The position numbers and the translations under genes were made by a program. DNA of 64,000 nt from Turnera subulata (taxonomy: Eukaryota; Streptophyta; Magnoliopsida; Malpighiales; Passifloraceae): NCBI GenBank assembly GCA_028386065.3, contig JAKUCV010001473.1:1-64000 (forward strand), in the 5' to 3' direction. The notes below the pieces were generated by a model. The model was not told where the DNA came from and did no database searches. It was given only the letters and a program-made list of their open reading frames with translations. This document shows, piece by piece, positions 46,052-56,306 of this stretch. Every line of letters begins with the position of its first letter. The first letter of the stretch is position 1.

Positions 46052-47176
46052 GTTTTGAAAGTCATGACCATCCTGAGCATGTCTACAAGCTTAAAAAGAC
46101 ATTATATGGACTTAAACAAGCTCCTAGAGCATATTAGCTATTATCCTGTGTCTAAAGACTTCTCTAGAGGCAAAGTTGATGCAACATTGTTTGTTAGAAC
46201 TAACAAAAGTGATGTTATCATTGTGCAAATCTATGTTGATGATATTTTATTTGGAGCTACTAATGATTTGCTTTGCAAGGAATTTGAGAAGCTTATGCAT
46301 AGTGAATTCGAAATGAGTATGATGGGTGAGCTAAATTTCTTTCTAGGATTCCAAGTTAAGCAGCTTGATGGTGGTATTTTCATTAACCAAGCTAAGTACA
46401 CTCGGGAGTTGCTGAAGCACTTTGGTTTGAGTGAAACCAAGCCTAGTGCCACCCCTATGAGCACATTCATCAAACTTGACAAGGATGAACATGGTAAGGA
46501 TGTTGATATAAAAATATACAGAGGCATGATAGGTAGTCTTCTTTATCTCACTGCTACAAGACCTGACATTATGTTCAGTGTCTGCTTTTGTGCAAGATTT
46601 CAATCATGTCCTAAAGAGTCACACCTAAAAGCTATTAAACGCATATTCAAGTATCTTAAGGGAACATCCTCACTTGGTTTATGGTATCCTAAAGTCAGCA
46701 CCTTTGAGCTAACAAGTTATTCAGATGCAGATTTTGCAGGGTGCATATTAGATCGAAAAAGCACAAGTGGGACATGCCAATTACTTGGACAATCTCTTGT
46801 GTCTTGGTCAAGCAAGAAGCCAAATTCTGTTGCAACCTCAACCACTGAGGCTGAATATGTTGCAGCAGGAGCTTGTTGTGCACAAGTCCTATGGATGAAA
46901 CAAACCTTAAGTGATTATGGACTAACATTTAATTGTTTGCCAATCTATTGTGAGAGCTCTAGTGCTATTAATTTGACCCAGAATCCTGTACAACACTCTC
47001 GGACCAAGCACATTGTAGTGAGACATTATTTTATCCGAGACCATGTGTTGAAGAAGGATGTGGCAATTGAATTCGTGAAGACTAAAAATCAGCTTGCTGA
47101 TTTCTTTACAAAGCCACTCAAAGAGGATCCATTCACCAAGATCAGACTTGAATTTGGAATGTGTAACTTACCTTGA
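46052..47176 (+). CDS. copia2 reverse transcriptase (second part) and RNase H, open fragment
   Basis: An uninterrupted reading frame to the stop at 47174-47176 (NLP end). After [16 protein letters not shown] there is a local disturbance near 46125-46140. The frame then gives the catalytic IYVDDILFGATND, FEMSMMGELNFFLGFQVKQ, MIGSLLYLTATRPDIMFSV, SYSDADFAGCILDRKSTSGTCQ and RNase H blocks WSSKKPNSVATSTTEAEYVAAGA, HIVVRHYFIRDHVLKKD, ending LADFFTKPL. This is the best-preserved enzyme segment of the window, although separated from its N-terminal half by the solo LTR. The gap after YGLKQAPRA suggests a small deletion of the RAWYERL region. Confidence 0.9.
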   Translation, partial: VLKVMTILSMSTSLKRHYMDLNKLLEHISYYPVSKDFSRGKVDATLFVRTNKSDVIIVQIYVDDILFGATNDLLCKEFEKLMHSEFEMSMMGELNFFLGFQVKQLDGGIFINQAKYTRELLKHFGLSETKPSATPMSTFIKLDKDEHGKDVDIKIYRGMIGSLLYLTATRPDIMFSVCFCARFQSCPKESHLKAIKRIFKYLKGTSSLGLWYPKVSTFELTSYSDADFAGCILDRKSTSGTCQLLGQSLVSWSSKKPNSVATSTTEAEYVAAGACCAQVLWMKQTLSDYGLTFNCLPIYCESSSAINLTQNPVQHSRTKHIVVRHYFIRDHVLKKDVAIEFVKTKNQLADFFTKPLKEDPFTKIRLEFGMCNLP

Positions 47177-48004
47177 CTCTTATGCCTACTTGGATTGATA
47201 CTTGGTTTGATGCTTGGTTTCCTACTTGGTTTAATACTTGGTCGTTGAACAAACCATGCATCCTCTTATTATGTGCATACATGACCGTATTAGTTTTATT
47301 GCATTCATTACACCTCATACACACGCGTTCACATTGTATTCTGGCATATGAGGAAATATCTTGAGGCATTATGATTATCTGTTAAGCCAAAATAGAAGAA
47401 TGGATAATCTTTGTCTCTGGAGAAACCAAATATTCTGCAGTCATTATCCAGGCAGGAATTCTAAATCAGAAGGACTCTGATGGATTCAAATGAAAATAAT
47501 TTGAATTTTAAGCGCCTATGAAGCTGTCAGAATGCGGATAAAAGGCAATTTGGTTTTAGGGAAAAACCAAATGTCCAGCAGTTATTACCCAACGGACAAA
47601 GGCATCTTGGCAAGTTAGGAGAGCAAATCTGAGCACTTTGGGAAAGTAAAAAAGAAGATATCTTGTGGGGTCAACCACAGGATCTCTGTTTATATAAGTT
47701 GAAGGTCAAAGTGGTCCAAAAGATTCATAAAGTGGGGGACCACGGTGGGGCATACCCGACAAAAGCTGAAAAGGTGGACGAAGAATTAAATGCATTTGAC
47801 CGTTACTTCCACCCGTGATCTGTTCCGATTCCTTTGCCACTCTCTCTCTCCAATAATCCACTTCCTTTAACCGGTTACATCCACCTCTTTTTATACCTCA
47901 TACACTCTTCTTCTTCAACACAATTACTACTCACTCACAGTTCTATCCCTAATCTCTTCCTCCTTTCCAAATCTAAGTTGCTATCAAACTCAAACACTCA
48001 CAAG
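47177..48004 (+). promoter_or_regulatory. copia2 spacer with possible internal promoter for the third ORF
   Basis: Non-coding. Two related units recur (GAGAAACCAAATATTCTGCAG at 47412 and AAAAACCAAATGTCCAGCAG at 47563). TATATAA at 47690-47696 lies about 310 bases before the third ORF ATG and is followed by a CT-rich leader-like stretch. A separate transcript for the third ORF is therefore possible. This is inference; splicing from the LTR promoter is the alternative. Confidence 0.45.
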
Positions 48005-50417
48005 ATGAGGAAACGAAATACCAAAACAGCCAAGTCTAAGAAGAGTGTTTCTAAACAAACCTCTTCTACCTCAAACACTTCCAAATCAAAGCCACAAAGT
48101 CGAGAAAAGATTGAGGCTGTCAAGCTTGCACACCTCAAAATGGCGCTTGAACAGAAGTCTTTGGAAGAAGCTAGTGCTCATGAACCCACAACCCATTCTG
48201 GAGTTGCAAGGGCTGAAGGGTCTGATAAATTCAAAGAGGCTTGGGAGAAGCAAGATGCTCAAAAGATAACTGGAATGGTTTGGCCTGATCGTGAAGCTTG
48301 GCCAACCACAGAGAAGAGCATTGTTCCTGAAAGGTCTTCCCAACCCTCTTGGCTCAAAACACCTCACACTGGTAATATACCTCAATCAGACTTTTTATGT
48401 CCAGATCCTATCAGTTATCGTGTTCCCACACCTGAAGACAGTGAGAAAACCATACCTATCCCACACATAACCTTTGATAAACCTAGTGCTAGCACAACCA
48501 CCACACTTACAGAAGACACTCCTGTGCTTACTCCTAATTTGGTCATATCAATGATTGATAGCTTTGTTAAGCATATAGTAACTCTACTTGGTCATGATCC
48601 CAAGATATTTTGTGAAAAAAAAAGAAGAATTTGGGGATATGATTTCAGATTTCATCATCAAAGGCTATACTCCTTCAGAAAGCCTCATTCAAACACCCTC
48701 TAAAAAAGAAGAAAAAGCCTACTACAAAGCATTGCGTGAAGGAACTGAACTGCTAGATACTACTATGAAGGCAAGTCAAGAAGCTGGTGATAAGACCAAC
48801 TTGATTTCTGATGTGGCTCCAGCTGTGGTTCCAGAGGTGGTTTCAGCTGTGGTTTCTCCTACCAAAAACATGCCACTCCCAGAAAAGACTCACATTGTTG
48901 ATCTCAATCTGCCACAACCAGAGTATGAAGAGGATGAAGAAGGCCTAATAGCGTCTGTGCTGCAAGTAAGAAAAGAAGCAGTTGCATCAAATGTTGGGAA
49001 GAACCCTATGGTTTCTAAGAAACCAACTGGGATGCCAAAAAAGACAGCTGTCTCTGAGTCAGTCATCACCATTAAGGCCACTGGACAGAAGAAAAGAAAG
49101 CGACAATCAGCCACTCCTATGAAGAACACTGGGATTTCCATTCAGGAACCAATTGCTGAAGTGGTTTCAAAGAAACCAACCCCAAAACCAATGTCCAAGT
49201 CTGAAGAAAAAAGAAAGGTTGGTGAGCCTGAACCAGAAATAGAACCAGAGCCAGAAGATAGTTCAAAAAATCAATCAGACTTAGAAGATGGTGAATCTAA
49301 GACAGAAGCTTCTGATGATTCAGAGGCTTCAAAGAAGAGGAAAAGAAGTGATGAATCTGACAATGACTCGGATTTTGAAGGTGACAATGATGATGAAGAT
49401 GACAATGAGGGCTCTGTTGATGACAATGATGATGGCAATAATGATGGTAATGATGAGGAAGAAGTTGATGATGACCAAGAAGATGATGAAGAAACTCCTA
49501 CCAAACCACCAAAGAAGAAGGCCAAACTAGATCCTAAATCTGCTAAGAAGAAGCGAAAGGTTAAGACTTCTTCATTCTATTCATCATACACTGTGGTGAT
49601 GGAAGACTTTGAGGAGCTTGGTGTGTCACAAATTCTGAAGAAGGTTAATCTTGGCTATATGGCAACTCTCAAAGCCAAGGCCTACAAGACAGTGACCATG
49701 GAGTTCTACAAGAATCTGAAGTCAACAACAAATGCTTCGGGTGCCACAAAGACCATTACAACCAGCATTAAGGGCAAAATGGTGAAGATCACTACTGATG
49801 ACATCATTAAAGTGCTTAAGCTCAAGCCGGGAAAGCTCAAAGTTGTCTATGATTATGAGCAGCATCACAAGGGGACTCCTACTGACACTGAAGCCAAAAA
49901 GATTCTCTTTGGGTCATCTAATCGAAGAGGCAAGTACAAAACTCTGTCTCCTCAGCATCGAGTTCTGATGTACATGCTCACCAGGGTGGTTTTACCCCCA
50001 CCATACCATCGAACCACCATCAAACTCTGTGATTAGTGGACTCTGGCCTGCATCCTAAAACAGACCCCCATTTGTCATGGGACACTTATCCTGCATCTTA
50101 TGGCCATATGCAAGGTGCCATGTCTCGGAGGCTTAATCACACTTCTGGCCCAAAAATTTTTCAAGACTCCTTCTGAAGCAGACGAACCCGACGATCCTGT
50201 TCTAATTAGTTCTCAAGCTCTATCCAAAATGTGTATCAAGCCTGATGCAGAAGGAAAATTTGCTGTTGTGAAGAAGACAAAGGGCAAAACCTCTCCAGTG
50301 GATGATCTGATTGTTCGGATGGATGCTATTGAGGGTACCTTGGAGGAAATCCAAGAACAGATCAATGATCTAGAGGATAAAGTGATGGATTCTCTAGACC
50401 ATATTACCTCTTGCTGA
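48005..50417 (+). pseudogene. copia2 third ORF ('env-like' position): acidic/basic protein with NLS-like motifs
   Basis: Start ATG 48005 (MRKRNTKTAKSKKS); the open frame before it lacks an ATG. N-terminal part to about 48610 is basic, then Ser/Thr/Pro-rich. A shift in an A-run near 48615 leads into EEFGDMISDFIIKGYTPSE. Middle: KKRKRQ, then a strongly acidic Asp/Glu run (49300-49500) flanked by KKRKR and PKKKAK...KKKRKVK, both nuclear-localisation-like. The folded C-terminal part (YTVVMEDFEELGVSQILKKVN, DDIIKVLKLKPGK, HRVLMYMLTRVVLPPPYHR) reaches an in-frame TAG at 50034-50036. It continues to 50417 ending in a coiled-coil (IVRMDAIEGTLEEIQEQINDLEDKV). No signal peptide or membrane span is seen. 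Known position of SIRE 'env-like' genes; real function unknown. Confidence 0.8.
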
Positions 50418-51005
50418 GTCTGATTCTGATGATGAGTGATGCAATCAACTGCCTGATGCCCCTAGGACATACGTTTGCATTTTGTGTACTTCATGGTTTC
50501 ATGCATGGTTCCTCATTTGGTTTTTATGTTGGTTTGTTACTGGTTCTTATGTTGGTTTTTATAATGGTTTCTCTTTAGGACCTTGTTATGTTCTGTTGTC
50601 TGGATGTTATCTTATGTTATCTTGTATTCATCTTTTGAATATTAATCTTATGCTCCTATTGCACTAATCTTGTCTCTTATTCTACCCTTTATCCTTCATC
50701 ATTTTGTTGATGCCAAAAGGAGGAGAAAAATTTGAATTTGCATTGGATTATGAATGTATGAATCATAATCAAGTATTCCTTGTTGCTGCGCTATACTCTG
50801 TTAAATATTATTTGCAAGATGATACTATTCGCCTGGGGAGTATTTTGGCTAAGCAGACTAGCCAATGGTGCTTATAGCACAAAAATGTTTGATATAGGGG
50901 GAGCAATAGAACGGGGGGAGTGTACTTATATGAAGTGTTATCTTAACGGACCCTAGTTTTTGCAGAAATCAACAAAATGTTTCTCATCATAAAAAAAGGA
51001 GAGAT
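50418..51005 (+). other. copia2 3' untranslated region and polypurine tract
   Basis: Non-coding, with many TTGGTTT/ATGGTTC repeats (50490-50580) and purine blocks (GGGGGAGCAATAG, GGGGGGAGTG at 50897-50922). The polypurine tract AAAAAAAGGAGAGAT (50991-51005) abuts the LTR. Confidence 0.7.
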
Positions 51006-52187
51006 TGATGACCTAAACATGAGCTTAATAAGGATTATTAATGACTAATCATGTTTAGTGAATAATTATATATTGATTTTGATGATTAACAAACTTGGTT
51101 AGATGTTTGTATATATTTGTGTTGATTGATATGCAGCGTGGTTTCGTACAAGAACCACACAAAAATCACGGACTTGGTTTCTAGAAGAAACCACACTTTA
51201 CTGTCAACATCAGAAGTGGTCCTGCTACATGTTGCTAGTGGCCTAGGTGGTCCTTACAGCATTAAACCTCAACCCCCAACTACTCCAACGAGCAGAGAAA
51301 ATGGTCTATAGCAGAGATGAAGACCTGCAACACTTATCTCTCACACCCAAGCTCAATTATCAATTGTGGTCTATACTTATGGTCCCGGATTGCCAAAAAT
51401 GGAATGTTTTCAACTAATTAAGCTGTAAAGAGAGTGGACTTCCTGAAATGAATCCAACACCAGCTAGTGGATTATGAAGTCAACTCTGAAGACTGATTTG
51501 TACCACATAGCCGTTGGATGAAGAGCTGATGGGTACTTTAGAGCCGTTGGATGAAAGTCTTCATACCTACTCCCACTTGCTCAAGCTCTATATAAAGAAG
51601 AGGAATGCTTCTTGGAAAAGCATCCCAGCCAATTTAAAAATTGCTTTGAAATTTGCAATTGTGCTTACACCTGAGATATTTGTTGAGCTTACACTTGTGC
51701 TTATTCTTGTTCTACAAGTTGTTTCAAAGGGTAGTGTTTTAGGCAAGACTAGTGTGTAGTTTTGCTGGGATCACAAATCTAGGATTAGATTTGGGGAAAG
51801 GTTAGAGTTTAGCCTGGGAAAAACTTGTAAAGGTTAGAGCTTAGCCTACAAAAGCTTGTTTCTTGTAAAGGTTAGAGCTTAGCTTGCAAAAGCTTTGTTT
51901 ATGTAATAGGTTGAGGCTGATCCTGCAAAAGCCTAAGTTAGTGAGAGTTTGAAATCCTAAAGGAGGGTCCTTTAGGTGGTGGAGGTACCTGGTGAGAGGA
52001 AACTACTATAAATCACTCTGCCATCCATTCTCCCTTCTGCTCTCTTATATTTCTGCCTGTCTGTTTTGCGAGTAAGTGGTTTGTGACGAAACCATTTGGT
52101 CTGTCTGAAACCAAACCAGAGACCAATCGCGATTAAGGGGTTTCCTGATTCACCCCTCCCCCCCTCTCAGGCCTATTTGGGCTAACA
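51006..52187 (+). mobile_element. LTR family E, shared by copia2 (3') and a following gag (5')
   Basis: TGATGACCTAAACATG to ...GGGCTAACA, 1,182 bases, TATA box TATATAAA at 51589-51596. The left side is the copia2 polypurine tract. The right side is not a TSD but a primer-binding site (TTGGTGCCGGAGCC, 52189-52202) and a second gag. One LTR therefore serves two internal regions, the structure left by unequal recombination between tandem copies. Confidence 0.92.
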
Positions 52188-52243
52188 ATTGGTGCCGGAG
52201 CCACGTACTCAATACAAAGGAGTAACATCTAGAGACAAAGAAC

Positions 52244-53053
52244 ATGGCTTATGAGGGAAATAGCATCAACAAAGCACCCTACTTCGATGGTGCAAACTTT
52301 GATTACTGGAAGTTCAGGATGAAGATCTTCATTGAAGGCAAAGATCTGGAGATGTGGAACATAGTCCAGCATCCTTATGCTAGACCACTAAGGGACATGC
52401 AGTTTTGGTTAGAAGAAGAGCTAAAAAAGGCTAAGCTTGATGCTCAAGCCAAGAATTTCCTTCTTTGTGGAATAAGTGAGAGTGAGTTTCAAAGAGTCAG
52501 ATCTTGTGAAACTGCCTATGAGATCTGAAGGCTTCTTTGTGTCACTCATGAAGGCACAAACCAAGTGAAGAAGTCAAGACTCAATCATTTTTAGAGAGAC
52601 TATGAACTATTTCAGATGGTTTCTGGTGAAACCATATAGGAGATGGATACTCGCTTCACAATTATGTGCAACAGCCTTGCAACTCTTGGGAAAGTTATCA
52701 CACACAGAGAGAAAGTTGCAAAGGTACTTAGGTCTCTACCTAAAGAGTGGGAGCCCAAGGTTACTGCCATAGAAGAAGCTCAGAACTTGAACACTCTCAC
52801 CTATGATGAGCTGATCGGCAAGCTCATAGTGCATGGTTCCAAGTTTGAAACCAAGGAACCAAAAAAGAAAGATCTGGCCTTAAAATCCCAAGAATCTGAT
52901 AATGATAGTGATTCAGATGTTGCACTCCTTACAAAGAGATTTGTAAGATACTTCAAGAAGAAGCAGCACAAGGGAAAAAGTCCTTGAGGTGTGAAGATTG
53001 ATGACATGCTTTGGTTGCAACCGTCCTGCTCACATCAAATCAGAGTGTCCTTA
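52244..53053 (+). pseudogene. Second copia (family E) gag fragment, 'copia3'
   Basis: ATG 52244, MAYEGNSINKAPYFDGANFDYWKFRMKIF, nearly the same as copia2 gag. A stop follows ETAYEI (52526-52528), with further stops near 52595 and 52640, then ITHREKVAKVLRSLPKEWEPKV, EAQNLNTLTYDELIGKLIVHGSKF, and a small deletion before CFGCNRPAHIKSECPY. The sequence ends in the zinc knuckle region at about 53053, where unrelated LTR-end sequence begins. Only the gag start of this copy remains. Confidence 0.9.
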
Positions 53054-53449
53054 CCCCCCTCCCCCCTTCTCAGGTCTATTTTGGCAAACAAAGAGAACTC
53101 AAATAAAAGCTATGGTAGATAATAGATAATCATAAATCAAAAAATAAATATCTAAAAGTAAGCCAAACATTCAGGTTATACAAACCAGAAGTAGGATAGT
53201 TATAGAAGTACTTAGCTAAAATGTAGTTGGGAATGCAATGGATGACCTATGAGCATCAGATCTATGAAGCATCAATCCTCATCAGAATCATCTCGAGTAA
53301 GAACTGCAGTGATTTGGTCAAGCTTCTTAAATATATTGGTCTGTAATTTCTTCATTTGGCTCTTGATGGAACTGACTTTTTCCTTCATCTCACTGATTTC
53401 ATCCTTCATCCCAATAACCAGTGTTGACAAAAAATTAGGGGTAATCACC
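53054..53449 (-). pseudogene. Junction of an LTR-end fragment and an inverted third-ORF C-terminus
   Basis: 53054-53090 reads CCCTCCCCCCTTCTCAGG...GGCAAACA on +, like the last 37 bases of a family E LTR. 53447-53272 on minus encodes SEMKEKVSSIKSQMKKLQTN...LDQITAVLTRDDSDED and a stop, matching the coiled-coil C-terminus of the third ORF in copia2 (LEEIQEQINDLEDKVMDSLDHIT). The fragment is opposite to its neighbours and abuts LTR H directly. It marks another rearrangement point. Confidence 0.7.
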
Positions 53450-54442
53450 TGTTAATGTAAAACTATGATTAACCATGTTGATTATCTAGTTTTGATGACT
53501 AACAAATTACAAGTGTGTTGCCAGCTTTGCTAGTGTTGATTTTCACTTACAGGAAAAATTATGGTTTCTGCCGATACCATATCTCAGACACACGACATAT
53601 GGTTTTTATCGATACCATATCTGCAAAGCTATCACTATCAACTTTTTGAGCAATTTGTGTGTGGTCCTACAAGCATTTAAATCCCACTTCTAGCTGTTTG
53701 AATTGATGAACAAGTAAGAGGGAAGACTTTACAGAAGTGCAGAGGATGTTCCCACTTAACTCCTACTCAACTTCAAAAGGTGGTCTAAACTTTCCAGATT
53801 TTGTAATACTTTCCAACCAAGGAGTTGACATGTATAACGACACTAAAATGAAGCTTTTATGAACTGAAGTCAATTGGAGTACAAGGAGCCATTGCAGGAG
53901 CTTATCCCCCACACCCAGATTCTATAAAAAGGGTCGTTTAAACCTCTGGAAGCTTATCCCAACAATTGTGCAAAATCTAAGTGTATACGTGTGAAACACT
54001 TTCAAAGGGGCAATTTGTAAGCAAGACTTAGTTTAGTTTTGCTGGGTATTCAAGTCTAGGATTAGTTTTGAAGGTCGGTTAGAGCTTAACCTGTGAAAAG
54101 CTTGTGAAGGTTAGAGCTTAGCCTCTGAAAAGCTTGTAAAGGTTAGAGCATAGCCTATAAAAGCTTGTGTGTGTAAAGGTTAAGGTTGATTCCACAAAAA
54201 CCTAAGTATATTGAGTGTATGTAATCCTAAAGGAAGAAACTTTTAGATAGTGGAGGTACCTAGTGAGGGGGAACCACTCTAAAATACCTGTGTCAATTTC
54301 TCTTTGCCGTCCTTACTTGATTTTTACTTTAAGCACTCTTTTCGCATCGCAGAGATTTGGTTTCTCAAAAACTAGATCTCACAGTCCAAAAAAGTTTAAA
54401 GCCTAATTCACCCCTCCCCTGTTAGGCACTTTTGGTCCTATA
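53450..54442 (+). mobile_element. copia4 5' LTR (LTR family H)
   Basis: Starts TGTTAATG, TATA box CTATAAAAAG near 53925. Ends around TTGGTCCTATA, followed by TTGGTACTGGAGC (primer-binding-site-like) and a gag. It carries two inverted motifs, ATGGTTTCTGCCGATACCAT and ATGGTTTTTATCGATACCAT, about 38 bases apart (53562-53625). The 3' LTR is outside the window, so boundaries are from one copy only. Confidence 0.75.
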
Positions 54443-54498
54443 TTTGGTACTGGAGCAAGGTCTCTTTGTGTTAGGATTATTCTCCTAGAGCAAAGATC

Positions 54499-56275
54499 AT
54501 GGCTTTTGAGGGAACACGCGTGAACAAGGCACCATACTTTGATGGGGCAAACTTTGATTGTTAGAAGTTTCGCATAAAGATCTTCCTTGAAGGAAAGGAT
54601 ATTGAAATGTGGCACATTGTCCAGAATCCTTACAACAGGCCGAGCAGTCCTATGCTTCTCTGGACTGATGATGAAATGAAGAGAGCTAAGCTTGATGCTC
54701 AAGTCAAAAATGCTCTTTTGTGTGGAATCAGTGAGAGTGAGTTTCAAAGGGTTAGGTCTTGTGAAACCACTCATGAAATCTGGAGATTATTATGCATTAC
54801 TCAAGAAGGCACAAACCAAGTCAAAGAATCAAGGCTCAATCCTTTAACTTGAGAATATGAGCTATTCCAAATGACTCCAGGTGAAAGCATCCATGAAATG
54901 AACACTCGGTTCACTATACTTTGAAACAATCTTGCATCACTTGGAAAAGTGTTGACATAGAGAAAAAGTTGCAAAAGTTCTGAGGTCACATCCCAAAAGA
55001 ATAGGAACCTAAAGTGACTGCCATTGAGGAAGCTCAGAATTTGAATTTGTTATCCTATGATGAGCTAATTGGCAAAATAATTTGTCATGGTGACAAAATT
55101 GAACCGAAAAGGAAGGATGTAGCTTTGAAGGTTCAGGAACCAAATGATGATGATGATAGTGACTCCGATATGGCCCTTCTTACCAGAAGATTTGCTAGGT
55201 ACTTTAAGAAGAAGAAGCAACTCAAAGGGAAGAATCTTAAGGTTACAAAAGCTGAGGAATCCAAGAAAGATCCTCTTGTGTGCTTTGAATGCAATCGTCC
55301 TGGACATATCAAGTCTGAATGTCCTTATCAAATGAAAGGTCGATTTGGTTTTTCCACAAACCAAAGGAAAGAAGGCTACGGTTGCGTGGGACAATTCAGA
55401 CTCCTCAAATGATTCTGATGTCGAGGAGGAGACGAACCTGTGCTTCGTGGCCCAAGAAGATACTGAGGTTACAGATTCTACTAACCTTAATCTTGATGAT
55501 TTACTTAAAGCTTTTGATGAATCACATGTTAAATACAAAAAAATTGTTAAGAAAAATAAAGACTATAAAAAGAAACCTAGACTTGCTAATTCTGATGCTA
55601 TGAAAATCTGTGAAGATTTAAAAGCTGAAAAGTTTACTCTAAAGAATGCCTATAATGAACTTGAAAAGGGATATTCTTGCAAGAATGATATGTGTAAAGT
55701 CCTAGTAAATGAAAAAGGTGTTCTTGAGAAGCATGTCATTGATCTAAAATCTTCTCTAGAGAAGTTCACTGGTAGTACCAATAATTTGAATATGTTGTTA
55801 GAACAGCAAAGAAATCCTACGTAAAAAGAAAGTTTAGGTGCTACACATTTGGTTGTTGAAAAATCGGATCATACTATGCGATTTGTAAGGACAGAATCTA
55901 GTGTGCCATACAGACCCGACACCTCACACCTAAGTAGTAATAGGCTACACAAGTATGTGAACAACTATGCTTCAGGGTCAAGTATGTCAAATCTGGTCGC
56001 TAGAAAACCAAATAGGAAGAACAAACCATACAGACCAAATCTGGTTTTTAACAAACCAAATCATAGAGTGCAGTCGCATGGATTTAGAAGAAACACTTAT
56101 GTATACTCTTCTAGGAAACATATGCACACACATTATCAGGCACTACGTATTACTTACTATTACTGCGGAAAGAGTGGGCATGGTATCAAAGCTTGCAGGA
56201 TTAAAAAAAGAAATGAAAATGTTAGATATGTGTAGGTTCCAAAAGGAACCAGATCTAACCCCACATGACCCAGAT
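54499..56275 (+). pseudogene. copia4 gag
   Basis: ATG 54499 (MAFEGTRVNKAPYFDGANFDC) with TAG in place of the expected Trp next, then IFLEGKDIEMWHIV, KLDAQVKNALLCGISESEFQRV. Stops lie near 54850, 54922, 54957 and 55003. The second half is better kept: EAQNLNLLSYDELIGK, zinc knuckle CFECNRPGHIKSEC (55281-55322), a shift near 55350, a charged coiled-coil region, and a second knuckle-like YYYCGKSGHGIKAC (56156-56199) whose first Cys is Tyr. It ends PHDPD, stop, VWVPKT, where the gag-only element is inserted (CTTTC at 56302). Confidence 0.88.
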
Positions 56276-56306
56276 TAGTTTGGGTACCTAAAACCTAATT
56301 GCTTTC

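Noticed and set aside
49271..49530. Ser-rich and Met-rich open stretches overlapping the third ORF
   Set aside because: Other-frame readings of the GAT/GAA-rich acidic tract.
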